From UBA2767 sp965228625 (GTDB lineage Bacteria; Pseudomonadota; Alphaproteobacteria; Rhizobiales; Methyloligellaceae), in the NCBI GenBank assembly GCA_965228625.1, contig OZ245829.1:2728001-2792000 (forward strand): a stretch of 64,000 bases of DNA, written 5' to 3'. Shown piece by piece: positions 27,293 through 35,530 of this stretch. How positions within the stretch are numbered: the first letter of the stretch is position 1; every line of letters starts with the position of its first letter. The notes under the pieces are model-generated. The model saw only the letters and a program-made list of their open reading frames with translations, was not told the DNA's origin and ran no database searches. Position numbers and translations under genes: made by a program.

Positions 27293-28452
27293 GGTGCCGC
27301 CGCCTCGAGCCGCCGGGCACTGGCACGCTCCTTCACGCTCGCCGACTTGAGCTGCCCGCAGGCGGCCATGATGTCGCGGCCGCGCGGGCTGCGGACCGGA
27401 CTGGCATAGCCGGCCCGGTTCACCACTTCGGCAAACCGTTCGATCTGTTCCCAGTCCGAGCATTCGTAAGGCGCACCGGGCCACGCGTTGAAGGGAATAA
27501 GATTGATTTTGGCCGGGATGCCGGCAAGAAGGCGCACCAGTTCCTTCGCGTCCGAGATGGAATCATTCACGCCCTTGAGCATCACATATTCGAACGTGAT
27601 GCGCTTGGCGTTGGACAGGGACGGATATTGCCGGCACGCATCGAGCAGTTCGGCAATCGGCCATTTCCGGTTGATCGGCACCAGCTCGTCACGCAAATCA
27701 TCTCGCACCGCGTGGAGCGAAATGGCGAGCATGGTGTTCGCCTCCTGCCCCCAACGCGGGATCTCCGGCACCACGCCGGACGTCGACAGGGTGATGCGGC
27801 GCTTCGAATACCCCAGCCCGTCGCTGGCGGCCGCCACGCCCATGGCGTCGCGTACGTTCTCGAAGTTGTAGAGCGGCTCGCCCATGCCCATCAGCACGAT
27901 GTTCGTGATCTTGCGTTCGGCATCGGGAAGGCCGGTCGGGTCGTCCGCTTGCGCGTCCGGCCATTCGCCGATCCGGTCGCGCGCCACCATGATCTGGCCG
28001 ACGATCTCGCCAGGTGTGAGATTGCGAACCAGCGGCTGCGTGCCCGTATGACAGAAACTGCACGTGAGCGTACAGCCCACCTGGCTCGAGATGCAGAGGG
28101 TGCCGCGCGTCTCCTCCGGGATGTAGACGGTTTCGACCATTGGACCTTGTGCGTCGGGGCGATCCGCTGCGAGGCGCAGCAGCCACTTGCGCGTCCCGTC
28201 GGCAGAGACCTGCTCGGTGACGACTTCGGGCCGGGCAAGGGAATAGCTCTCGCCGAGCCTGGCGCGGAGGTCCTTCGACAATACGGTCATCTGGTCGAAG
28301 CCTGTTGCCCCGCGTGCGTAGAGCCAGTTCCAGATCTGCGCCACGCGCATGCCCCGCGCGCGCGCGGGAACGTCGAGCCCGGCAAATGCCTCGCTCAATT
28401 GATCGCGGCCGAGCCCGATCAGCGTCGGAGTGTTTAGATCAGAACTGTCCAT
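27289..28452 (-). CDS. rlmN: dual-specificity 23S rRNA/tRNA methyltransferase RlmN (radical SAM)
   Basis: 387 residues. Methylates C2 of A2503 in 23S rRNA and of A37 in some tRNAs. The radical-SAM cluster is CTLTCSFCHTG (CxxxCxxC), with MGMGEPLYNFENV for SAM binding, TLSTSGVVPEI, and the C-terminal catalytic cysteine in DIMAACGQLKS. No ribosome binding site is evident before the ATG. Instead a dispersed repeat ends 12 nt upstream, with a promoter-like TTGACT-N18-CTCTAA, which would give a very short leader. The downstream membrane-protein gene overlaps its stop. Confidence 0.96.
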   Translation of the reverse strand: MDSSDLNTPTLIGLGRDQLSEAFAGLDVPARARGMRVAQIWNWLYARGATGFDQMTVLSKDLRARLGESYSLARPEVVTEQVSADGTRKWLLRLAADRPDAQGPMVETVYIPEETRGTLCISSQVGCTLTCSFCHTGTQPLVRNLTPGEIVGQIMVARDRIGEWPDAQADDPTGLPDAERKITNIVLMGMGEPLYNFENVRDAMGVAAASDGLGYSKRRITLSTSGVVPEIPRWGQEANTMLAISLHAVRDDLRDELVPINRKWPIAELLDACRQYPSLSNAKRITFEYVMLKGVNDSISDAKELVRLLAGIPAKINLIPFNAWPGAPYECSDWEQIERFAEVVNRAGYASPVRSPRGRDIMAACGQLKSASVKERASARRLEAAAP

Positions 28453-28464
28453 TGTCTGCGCGGA

Positions 28465-28508
28465 TTAGAGCCTTTTCGACCAAATCCGAGTCAATTCGGT
28501 TTCTCGAT
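28465..28508 (-). repeat. dispersed promoter-like repeat, copy 1 (upstream of rlmN)
   Basis: Minus-strand copy of an element found four times in the window. TTGACT (28494-28489), 18-nt spacer, CTCTAA (28470-28465), ending 12 nt before rlmN. A second, partial copy in the opposite orientation follows at 28506-28526. The two make 19-nt arms (28467-28485 and 28507-28525) with 2 mismatches and a 21-nt loop. That hairpin could also terminate or insulate the ialB-like transcript. Confidence 0.85.
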
Positions 28509-28560
28509 TTGATCGAAAAGTCTCTAGCACAGGCGCAACCGGTTTGGAAAAGCCCCGGGG

Positions 28561-29064
28561 CTACTGGCAGGCCTTCGTAACCGCCTCCAGCGCCTTGGTG
28601 ATGCCGCTCAGCGAGTATTCGTCGGTGGTGAGCGTACCGCGGGTCGACCGGCCCTGCACCACCATGGTGCTGCCCGCCTTCATGGCTGCGACGACCTTCT
28701 GTTCGTCTGCCGTCTGTTCCACATAGGCGCCTTCGTCCTTGGTGAACAGCTTGAAGTTGTTGCCGGCGATCTTGATCTCGACCGGCACCGTCGTTCTGAG
28801 CGGATAGCCCATCTTGATGCTGATCTCGTTCACCACATTGTCGGTCGGCCAGTCCGAAACATAGAAGAAGATCGGATCGCGCCGGACGTTCCTGGGCTTG
28901 GTCGACCGTGGTTTCGCCACGGTGAAGCACGTCTTCTTTCCGCCGGCCTCGTGCGCGTAGACCGACCAGTCTCCGTGCTTTTCGATGAAGTTCGCCGCCT
29001 TCGCGAGCGTTGGCAGCCCCAAACCAACGAGCAGGGCAAGGCACGCCCCAGTGAGCTTATTCAT
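28561..29064 (-). CDS. invasion-associated locus B (IalB)-family periplasmic protein
   Basis: 167 residues. Signal peptide MNKLTGACLALLVGLGL ending ALAKAA-like (TLAKA). The mature part has the IalB pattern: HGDWSVYAHEAGGKKTCFTV, PIFFYVSDWP, VEIKIAGNNFKLF, and two cysteines likely bridged. The family is named for a Bartonella erythrocyte-invasion protein but is widespread in non-pathogenic alphaproteobacteria, so no virulence role is implied. The rlmN hairpin repeat lies immediately downstream. Confidence 0.87.
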   Translation of the reverse strand: MNKLTGACLALLVGLGLPTLAKAANFIEKHGDWSVYAHEAGGKKTCFTVAKPRSTKPRNVRRDPIFFYVSDWPTDNVVNEISIKMGYPLRTTVPVEIKIAGNNFKLFTKDEGAYVEQTADEQKVVAAMKAGSTMVVQGRSTRGTLTTDEYSLSGITKALEAVTKACQ

Positions 29065-29172
29065 GACCCCCGGTCCCCATAGTCCGCATCAGTGAAAACA
29101 TACCCATTACTCAACGGTTTGACTAGAGATTGAAGGCTCGCGTGCACACTTTCCAACATCTGGTTCCAACAC

Positions 29173-29733
29173 CTAGCGACGCCTTTTCGGAGCACCGTGC
29201 ACGTGTTCCGGCAGTGTGTCCACCGGGCCGCCCGCCGCAACCGGCCGCGGTGCGAATCGGCCAAGTGAGCGTACACGATCATACATGACGATGGCGCCGG
29301 CCATGGCGACATTGATACAAAATGCCGTCGGGATTTTGACAACATGGTCGCAACGCGCGAGGAGCGCCGGTGAAAGCTCGCCGCGCTCCGGACCCAGCAC
29401 GTAGGCCGCCTGCAGCGGGTGCCGGAAACTGGGAAGGTCGACGGCGTTGTCCAGCAGTTCCACACCCACAAGGCTGCATCCTTGCGGCAGCACCATGTCG
29501 TCCGGGCTGTCCCAGTGATACAGCGGCACGTGCAGCGGCGCCTTCGACGTGTCCGCATGCGTCTCCGCGCCGGCATACTCGGCTCCAACGGTGAAGACGA
29601 AACTCGCGCCGAATGCGTGGGCCGAGCGCACCATGTTCCCGACATTGAGCTGTTTGGAGATGCGTTCCGCGCCAATGGCGAAGTAACCACGGGTTTTGGC
29701 GCCGCCCGGCTCCGGTCGCGATTTCACTTTCAT
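29173..29733 (-). CDS. SpoU/TrmH-family RNA methyltransferase
   Basis: 186 residues from MKVKSRPEPG. A GTG two codons earlier is an alternative. SPOUT fold: LNVGNMVRSAHAFGASFVF (family motif 1), YVLGPERGELSP (motif 2) and KIPTAFCINVAMAGAIVMYDR (motif 3, trefoil-knot SAM site, with an ICINV-like core instead of SLNVS). Methylates a ribose 2'-O in tRNA or rRNA; the target nucleotide is unknown. The C-terminal tail is Pro/Arg-rich. Confidence 0.9.
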   Translation of the reverse strand: MKVKSRPEPGGAKTRGYFAIGAERISKQLNVGNMVRSAHAFGASFVFTVGAEYAGAETHADTSKAPLHVPLYHWDSPDDMVLPQGCSLVGVELLDNAVDLPSFRHPLQAAYVLGPERGELSPALLARCDHVVKIPTAFCINVAMAGAIVMYDRVRSLGRFAPRPVAAGGPVDTLPEHVHGAPKRRR

Positions 29734-29802
29734 GCTCACGTTATCGCCGCGCGCGTGCACAAGTTTCAAGGGACACATCTGATCGAAAACGCCGACCGTT
29801 CG

Positions 29803-30231
29803 TCAGCTCACCGGCTCCGCGTCCTCGGCGGGAACCTCCTTGCCGAGGGTTTTCGCCGCGGCCGCGCGGTGCTTGGGGCGGATATGGGCAGCGACGAGCG
29901 ACATGGCGCCGGCCAGGATCGCCGCGTCGTCGGTGTAACCGAAACCGATCACGAAATCGGGAATCGCATCGATGGGAAGGATGAAATAGGCGAGCGCGCC
30001 GAGCAGCACGCCTCTGACCCGTGTCGGCGTGTCCGGGTCCATGGCGCAGTAGTAGGACGAGAGCAGGTCATCGGTGAAGGGAATGTGCGCGGCGACGCGA
30101 CGGAACTTCTCCCAGAACCGGGTCCGCACCTTCTCCTCGCGCGCCTCCAGCGAGCCGACATCGAACTCGACGCCGTCGAAAGACGGGTTGAATTCGCCGA
30201 TTCCGTCGTTTCCTGACTTGCCAGAGCGCAT
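29803..30231 (-). CDS. YkvA-family (DUF1232) membrane protein
   Basis: 142 residues. The DUF1232 core is LLGALAYFILPIDAIPDFVIGFGYTDD, in two short hydrophobic stretches with the IPxDxIPD motif. An N-terminal ~50 residues (FDVGSLEAREEKVRTRFW) precede it. Function of the family is not established. The stop is 69 nt from the methyltransferase start on the same strand, so co-transcription is possible. Confidence 0.88.
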   Translation of the reverse strand: MRSGKSGNDGIGEFNPSFDGVEFDVGSLEAREEKVRTRFWEKFRRVAAHIPFTDDLLSSYYCAMDPDTPTRVRGVLLGALAYFILPIDAIPDFVIGFGYTDDAAILAGAMSLVAAHIRPKHRAAAAKTLGKEVPAEDAEPVS

Positions 30232-30358
30232 GTCTTCTCCTTGCGCGAAACTGCCGCGCCATTAGGGCCTCATAAAGACATAAGCGCAAGAATCCGAATC
30301 AACAAGGCCAGCTCGGTTGAGCCGGACCTTCCTGTGTATTGCGTGAACAGGGTCCGTC

Positions 30359-31393
30359 GTGTTGGAGTTTTTCAAGCGTAGCCTCGGATGCCGCATGCCG
30401 TTGCGCGGCACATGGGCCTTTGCGATCGCCATTTCCGCAGTGGTTGCGAACGGACCCGTCTCTCCCTTGATGCACAACGCCTCGGCGCAGAGCGGCGGAA
30501 ACAGCGCCGCGCTGGCCGGATTGCGCGCGCAAATCCGGCGCTATGGCTGCCATCTGCCGCAATATGCCAACTCGGTTGCGGAATGCCGGAACCTGAACGC
30601 ACGTGTGCGAGCGCTGCAGTCCGGGCGCTACGGCGCGCAGCCCTATGGCGGCTACACCAGCTATCCCACGACCCCGTTATACCGCTCCGGCCGGCAACGG
30701 CGGTCCTCCGGCGGCTTTTTCAGTTCGCTTTTCGGTGGCGGATCATCGCAACGCCGCCGCGCAAACGCCAATCCCTACGGCCTTTACGGCGACTCGCCAC
30801 AGGGCGGGCTGTCGGGCTACTCCGGCGCCTACGGCTCCGCCCTGCACCAGTCCGGCGGGTTCCGGACGCTCTGTGTGCGGACATGCGACGGATATTACTG
30901 GCCGATGAGCTTCTCCACCTCACGCGCCGGGATCGACCGTGACGCCAGGCAGTGCCGCGCAAGCTGCGGTGCGCCGGCACGGCTGTTCTACCATCGCAAT
31001 CCGGGCGGCGACGTCCAGCATTCCATCGACCTCAACGGCCAGCCCTATGTCAGGCTGGAGAACGCGTTCCGCTACCGAAAGGAATATGTCGCCGACTGTC
31101 GCTGCAAGCCGCTGCCATGGAGCGAGGAGGCGAAAGCCGAGTTCGCCCGGCGCGGACAGGACCCCGAGGACGCCGGCGACGTCAAGCTGGCCTCGGGCGA
31201 CGCGCAGCCCGCCCTGCAGATGTCCGGTATTCAGTCCGCGCCCGCATCCGCGCTTGAAGCTTCGGTTCATTCGGTGCAAGACGACAGATGGACGGTTCAG
31301 CCATGGACAGTTCAGCGCCGCCGCCGTCAGGCGCCGCGTTATCGCAGGGACACACCGATCTTTACCGATCGCTGGCGGGACGGGACGTGGTAG
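30359..31393 (+). CDS. DUF2865-type secreted protein
   Basis: 344 residues from a GTG, with CAGGG nearby. An N-terminal hydrophobic segment (TWAFAIAISAVVANG) is a probable signal peptide. The conserved core is RTLCVRTCDGYYWPMSFSTS, RDARQCRASCGAPARLFYHR, QPYVRLENAFRYR and YVADCRCKPLPW, with several paired cysteines. This is the DUF2865 pattern I associate with Rhizobiales envelope proteins. A low-complexity Arg/Ser/Gly/Tyr-rich linker lies between the signal and the core. Convergent with phhB. Function unknown. Confidence 0.82.
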   Translation: MLEFFKRSLGCRMPLRGTWAFAIAISAVVANGPVSPLMHNASAQSGGNSAALAGLRAQIRRYGCHLPQYANSVAECRNLNARVRALQSGRYGAQPYGGYTSYPTTPLYRSGRQRRSSGGFFSSLFGGGSSQRRRANANPYGLYGDSPQGGLSGYSGAYGSALHQSGGFRTLCVRTCDGYYWPMSFSTSRAGIDRDARQCRASCGAPARLFYHRNPGGDVQHSIDLNGQPYVRLENAFRYRKEYVADCRCKPLPWSEEAKAEFARRGQDPEDAGDVKLASGDAQPALQMSGIQSAPASALEASVHSVQDDRWTVQPWTVQRRRRQAPRYRRDTPIFTDRWRDGTW

Positions 31394-31417
31394 GCGTGAG
31401 CGCCCCGGACACGCATC

Positions 31418-31705
31418 CTAAACAAGATCGTCCATTCTCTTGGCAAGCGTCGTATCCAGCTCGGTCAGGCCGCCCGCGTCGTGGGTTGAAAGGGTGACAT
31501 CGACCCGGTTCCACACGTTGAACCATTCGGGATGGTGGTTCATTTCCTCGGCAACCGCGGCCACCTTCGTCATCCAGGCAAAGGCGTCGTTGAAGTCGGC
31601 GAATTTGTAAGTCTTGGAAATGGCGTCGCGGTCGTCGAGCGCCGTCCATCCGTCAAGCTGCGCAAGCGCATCCGTTCGGGCCGCGCCTTCCAGTTTCTCT
31701 GCCAT
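31418..31705 (-). CDS. phhB: pterin-4a-carbinolamine dehydratase
   Basis: 95 residues, normal length. Core EEMNHHPEWFNVWNRVDVTL contains the catalytic histidine pair and HPEW motif. Regenerates dihydrobiopterin from 4a-hydroxytetrahydrobiopterin in the cytosol. In bacteria without phenylalanine hydroxylase nearby it may serve other pterin or moonlighting roles; phhA is not in the window. The gene overlaps none, and the convergent DUF2865 gene ends 24 nt away. Confidence 0.95.
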   Translation of the reverse strand: MAEKLEGAARTDALAQLDGWTALDDRDAISKTYKFADFNDAFAWMTKVAAVAEEMNHHPEWFNVWNRVDVTLSTHDAGGLTELDTTLAKRMDDLV

Positions 31706-31791
31706 GATCTGACCTCCAGCGTTCAGGTGTGCTACGACCCGATGACATCGGGCGGTTCACAAATGCACCGCCGGAAACCGGATCAAGTTTC

Positions 31792-32259
31792 ATGACCACC
31801 TATCGTATCCTCTTCGTCTGTCTCGGCAACATCTGCCGTTCGCCGATGGCGGAGGGCGTGTTTTCGCACGTTGCGGGCAAGGCTGGACATGGCGAGACGT
31901 TTGTCATCGAGTCGGCCGGTACCGGTGCCTGGCATATCGGCAACCCGCCGGACCCGCGCGCCGTCGCCGCCGCCAGGCGGCGCGGCATCGATCTCTCGGC
32001 GCAGAAGGCACGGCAGGTTCGCGTGGAAGATTTCGACGACTTCGATCTGGTACTCGCGATGGATGCGTCCAATCATGCCAACCTTCTGCGGATGGCGCCC
32101 GAGGCGCACGCGCACAAGGTCCGTCTGTTTCTCGAACACCTGCCCGACCCCCTCGCGCGCGAGGTGCCTGATCCCTATTACGGCGGTGACGAGGGTTTCG
32201 AAGTGGTGCTCGACCTGATCGAAGCGGGCTCGCGCGCGCTGCTCGCGCGCCTTACCTGA
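31792..32259 (+). CDS. low-molecular-weight protein-tyrosine phosphatase
   Basis: 155 residues from MTTYRILFVCLGNICRSPMA. The phosphate loop CLGNICRS (CX5RS) is at residues 10-17 and the general acid lies in DPYYGGDEGFE. Start placed at 31792: the upstream part of the frame has no family similarity. Dephosphorylates tyrosine phosphoproteins; in bacteria often counters a capsule or exopolysaccharide kinase, but none is adjacent. The DNA downstream contains repeat copy 2. Confidence 0.94.
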   Translation: MTTYRILFVCLGNICRSPMAEGVFSHVAGKAGHGETFVIESAGTGAWHIGNPPDPRAVAAARRRGIDLSAQKARQVRVEDFDDFDLVLAMDASNHANLLRMAPEAHAHKVRLFLEHLPDPLAREVPDPYYGGDEGFEVVLDLIEAGSRALLARLT

Positions 32260-32314
32260 CGTTCGTTATGCTCGGGCATCCATCAGGTGTCGGGTCTTTG
32301 CTTGACCTTGTCGC

Positions 32315-32362
32315 AAAATCGCTCCGTCAGAATTGACTCGGATTTGGTCGAAGAGGCTCTAG
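32315..32362 (+). repeat. dispersed promoter-like repeat, copy 2
   Basis: Plus-strand copy with TTGACT (32333-32338), an 18-nt spacer and CTCTAG (32357-32362). The right end supplies the stop codon of the opposing HAD gene (TAG at 32361-32359). Unlike the others it points into the 3' end of a gene and reads antisense. The left half is diverged from the other copies. Confidence 0.8.
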
Positions 32363-33021
32363 AAATCCGACAGGATCCGGGGGAGCAACGCCATGTCGTC
32401 GAACACCATTTCGGCGCCGGCAGCACGCAGGCACTCGTGATGGCCATCTCGAATATGGCTGCCTCCGGCAAATCCGATGACACACATCCCCGCCGCAACG
32501 GCACCCGTCACCCCGGGAATGCTGTCTTCGATGACAACGCAATCTCCTGGCCTCGTGCCCATCTCGCGCGCGGCATACAGGAACAGATCCGGCGATGGCT
32601 TGCCTCTGTCGACCATTTCAGCGCTGAAAAGTGCATCATCCGAGAAATGCCTATCCAATTCGGTGACGCGCAGTGAACGTCTGATCCCCTTCAGCGAAGT
32701 GCTCGACGCAACACAACGCGCGCCGGACAGTTGGTGCAAGGCGGCATCGGCTCCCGGCACCTCAGTGAGTTCGGGCTCGAGAACCGCATTCACGTTGTCA
32801 TGTATCCGCGCCGCGAAATCCGTTGGCAGCACCTGCCGAAACTCTGCCTCGATCAAGGTCATCATGCTTGCCGTGTTGAGTCCGACATAGCGATCCACAG
32901 CCTGATCCGCGCTCATCTCAATTCCGAGATCCTTCAGGGTCGCGGATACGGCTTTTGCCGCCAGCACCTCACTGTCGACCAGCACACCGTCGCAATCGAA
33001 GATCGTCAGTCGTACGGTCAT
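32359..33021 (-). CDS. HAD-superfamily phosphatase (beta-phosphoglucomutase/CbbY-like)
   Basis: 220 residues. N-terminal motif IFDCDGVLVDSEVLAAKA with the nucleophile Asp and general acid Asp, then ARCVASSTSLKGI (motif II), a lysine in VDRGKPSPDLFL (motif III), and CVVIEDSIPGVTGAVAAGM (motif IV). Small-molecule phosphatase or mutase with unknown substrate. Its ATG overlaps the thpR stop (ATGA), so it is coupled to thpR. The stop lies inside repeat copy 2. Confidence 0.92.
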   Translation of the reverse strand: MTVRLTIFDCDGVLVDSEVLAAKAVSATLKDLGIEMSADQAVDRYVGLNTASMMTLIEAEFRQVLPTDFAARIHDNVNAVLEPELTEVPGADAALHQLSGARCVASSTSLKGIRRSLRVTELDRHFSDDALFSAEMVDRGKPSPDLFLYAAREMGTRPGDCVVIEDSIPGVTGAVAAGMCVIGFAGGSHIRDGHHECLRAAGAEMVFDDMALLPRILSDF

Positions 33022-33566
33022 GGTACAGGCGCACCATTGAGCGGGTAGGCCTGTTCGACCACATAGGGCCCGCCGCCCTTCGACGCGCGGGACGAATAGA
33101 GCACGAACCGCGTCACCGGGAAGCTGCCGGTGAGAAACGCCCCGTTGTGAGAGAGATAGGTGGCCACGTCACGTGCTTTCACGCGCTTCATGCGCGCAAG
33201 TGTGACATGGGGGTGGAAGTTGCGGGTCTCCGAGTCGAGCCCCGCGAGAACGGCTGCCTTCTCATGATTTCGGTTGAGGGTGACAAGTGCATCACTCGGC
33301 GCCACGCCTGCCCAGACGGCGCGTGGCCGTCCGCGACCGAAGGATCCGAGGCCGTCCAGATTGAGCGTGAAGGGTGCACACTCGACCTTCGCCAGGGCCT
33401 CGGAGAATCGCTCCGCCGTGGTGCCGTCAACGTCGCCGATGAAGCGCAGCGTGATGTGGTAGTTGTCCGGATCGACCCAGCGCGCGCCATCGATCCCGCC
33501 GCGCAGTCCGGCGAGCCGCTCGGCGATATCGACGGGAATCTCGATGGCGGAAAACAGCCGTGGCAT
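33018..33566 (-). CDS. thpR: RNA 2',3'-cyclic phosphodiesterase
   Basis: 182 residues, start at the ATG at 33566 with GGGAG upstream. MPRLFSAIEIPVDIAE is the family N-terminus. The two HxT motifs of the 2H phosphodiesterases are NYHITLRF and HPHVTLAR. Hydrolyses RNA 2',3'-cyclic phosphate ends. It is coupled to the HAD gene downstream and lies 19 nt after the aldo/keto reductase stop. The frame is open upstream, but there it is out-of-phase reductase sequence. Confidence 0.93.
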   Translation of the reverse strand: MPRLFSAIEIPVDIAERLAGLRGGIDGARWVDPDNYHITLRFIGDVDGTTAERFSEALAKVECAPFTLNLDGLGSFGRGRPRAVWAGVAPSDALVTLNRNHEKAAVLAGLDSETRNFHPHVTLARMKRVKARDVATYLSHNGAFLTGSFPVTRFVLYSSRASKGGGPYVVEQAYPLNGAPVP

Positions 33567-33585
33567 TGGTGCGTGATCTCCCGTC

Positions 33586-34626
33586 TTACGGACATGGATT
33601 GGTGTATGTCCGCTGAAGACTCTCGATCTCCTCCAGCAAGGCATCGGACAGCGTAATGTTGACCGAATCGAGGTTCGTTTCCAGTTGCTCAAGCGTCGTC
33701 GCGCCGATGATGTTGGAGGTGACAAAGGGGCGGGTGTTGACGAATTGCAGCGCCGCTTGCGCCGGGTCGAGACCGTGCTCGCGGGCGAGGCGCACATAGG
33801 CCGAGACGGCAGCCTGTCCCTGCGGGCTCTCGTAACGGCCCATGCGGCCGAAAAGCGTCCGCCGGGCGCCGGGCGGTTCCGCGCCGTCCTCGTACTTGCC
33901 GGTCAGATAGCCCTGCGCCAGCGGCGAGTAGGCCAGCAGTCCGACATGCTCCCTGTGGGCAATCTCCGCCAGATCAACCTCATAAACCCGGTTGACCAGA
34001 TTGTAGGCGTTCTGGATCGACACAATGCGCGGCAGGCTCTGCCTTTCGCTGGCGTGGAGATACTGCATGGTGCCCCATGCCGTCTCGTTGGACACCCCGA
34101 CGTGGCGGACCTTGCCCTGCTCGACCAGCTCGCCAAGTGCGGCAAGCGTTTCCTCGATCGGTACCGACGGGCCCTCCATGTGGACGTATTCATGTCCCTG
34201 GAACAGTTGCAGGGGCCGGTCCGGCCAATGCACCTGGTAGAGGTCGATATAGTCCGTCTGCAGCCGCCGCAGAGAGCCTTCTACCGCCTCGAAGATCTGA
34301 TCGCGGCTCAGGTCGGCGGTCCGGTCACCCTCGCGGTACCATGTGTTTTGCGAGCGCCCCACGACCTTCGTCGCCAGGATGATCCTGTCGCGGTTCTTGC
34401 GGCTGGCGAACCAGGTCCCGATGATCTCCTCGGTGCGACCGTAGGTCTCGCGTCTCGGCGGAATGGCGTAGAGCTCGGCGGTATCGAAGAAATTGACGCC
34501 GCGATCGGCCGCCATGTCCATCTGGGCGTGGCCCTCTTCTTCCGTGTTCTGCTCGCCCCATGTCATGGTGCCGAGACAGATGACACTCACCTGAAGGCCG
34601 CTGCGGCCCAATGCGCGGGTTTCCAT
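33586..34626 (-). CDS. aldo/keto reductase (Tas-like)
   Basis: 346 residues from METRALGRSGLQVSVICLGT. NADPH-dependent TIM-barrel oxidoreductase with GVNFFDTAELYAIPP (catalytic Tyr and Asp), ILATKVVGRSQNTWY, DLYQVHWPDRPLQLF and GKVRHVGVSNETAWG. The long N-terminal variant of the insert resembles Tas of E. coli. AGGAT precedes the ATG. The frame runs further upstream to 35070 but this is antisense arylesterase sequence. First gene of an AKR-thpR-HAD run. Confidence 0.94.
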   Translation of the reverse strand: METRALGRSGLQVSVICLGTMTWGEQNTEEEGHAQMDMAADRGVNFFDTAELYAIPPRRETYGRTEEIIGTWFASRKNRDRIILATKVVGRSQNTWYREGDRTADLSRDQIFEAVEGSLRRLQTDYIDLYQVHWPDRPLQLFQGHEYVHMEGPSVPIEETLAALGELVEQGKVRHVGVSNETAWGTMQYLHASERQSLPRIVSIQNAYNLVNRVYEVDLAEIAHREHVGLLAYSPLAQGYLTGKYEDGAEPPGARRTLFGRMGRYESPQGQAAVSAYVRLAREHGLDPAQAALQFVNTRPFVTSNIIGATTLEQLETNLDSVNITLSDALLEEIESLQRTYTNPCP

Positions 34627-34711
34627 TTCAGATCCTGAGGATTCGTCCAAGACAAGCGAAGAGGCTCGCCTTGTAACAGATTTGGACGCCGGGAACAGCC
34701 GGCTATGCGCA

Positions 34712-35437
34712 CTACTGGGTCTTGGCGGTTTGCGCCGAGATGCGGGCCAGCAGGTCTTCGACCTTGGGCACGATCCGCTCGACAATCCTTTGCACGCCGG
34801 CCGCGTTGGGATGCAGCCCGTCGGGCAGATTGAGGTCTTTCTCGCCGGCCACGTCGTCGAGAAAGAACGGATACAGGAGAATGCCGTGCTTCTCGGCGAG
34901 TTCGGGATAGATACGATCAAAGGCTTGCGTATAGGTCGCGCCGAGGTTGCGCGGCGCCAGCATCCCGGCGAGGAGAGGCTCCGCTCCGCGGGCCTTGATG
35001 CGCGTAACGAGCTCGTCGAGGTTGGAACGCGTCTCATCGGGCGGAAGCCCGCGCAACGCGTCGTTGGCACCGAGTTCGAGGATCACGCCCTGCGCACCGT
35101 CCGGAAACGACCAGTCGAAGCGGGCGAGACCCGCGGCAGTGGTGTCGCCCGAAACGCTCGAATTGACGATCTGGACATCGTGGCCGCGCGCCCGTAACGC
35201 TCTTTCAAGCTGGGCCGGAAACGCGTCCTGCTCGGCAAGCCCGAAGCCCGCCGAAAGGCTGTCGCCATAGGTCACCAGCATGATCTGATCCGCGGCCCGA
35301 ACCGGCACGTAGGACATGAGGGTCAGCGCGAAGAGAAGGATTCCGAGCCGCCGCGCGTATAAGAAAGCACGCACACCGGTCCGCGACGGTATTTCGCCGC
35401 TCGCAATCGCCAATCGCCTTATGCGGGACAAATTCAT
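34712..35437 (-). CDS. arylesterase/thioesterase I (TesA-like, GDSL)
   Basis: 241 residues. An N-terminal hydrophobic stretch (LLFALTLMSYVPVRAA) is a signal peptide. SGNH-hydrolase blocks: VTYGDSLSAGFG (catalytic Ser), the LELGANDALRG block, and PDGLHPNAAG with the Asp/His. Periplasmic esterase or thioesterase. It lies divergent from the YbbAP-type ABC genes, the arrangement known in E. coli and rhizobia (tesA-ybbA-ybbP), which suggests a functional link. Confidence 0.9.
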   Translation of the reverse strand: MNLSRIRRLAIASGEIPSRTGVRAFLYARRLGILLFALTLMSYVPVRAADQIMLVTYGDSLSAGFGLAEQDAFPAQLERALRARGHDVQIVNSSVSGDTTAAGLARFDWSFPDGAQGVILELGANDALRGLPPDETRSNLDELVTRIKARGAEPLLAGMLAPRNLGATYTQAFDRIYPELAEKHGILLYPFFLDDVAGEKDLNLPDGLHPNAAGVQRIVERIVPKVEDLLARISAQTAKTQ

Positions 35438-35530
35438 AACGTGATTCCCCTGAGCATCAATTTTGACGGCACGCTCACGCGTTGTTTTGTAACCTGCCGC
35501 GCCATTGATTTGCTATGAAACCGGTCTGAG

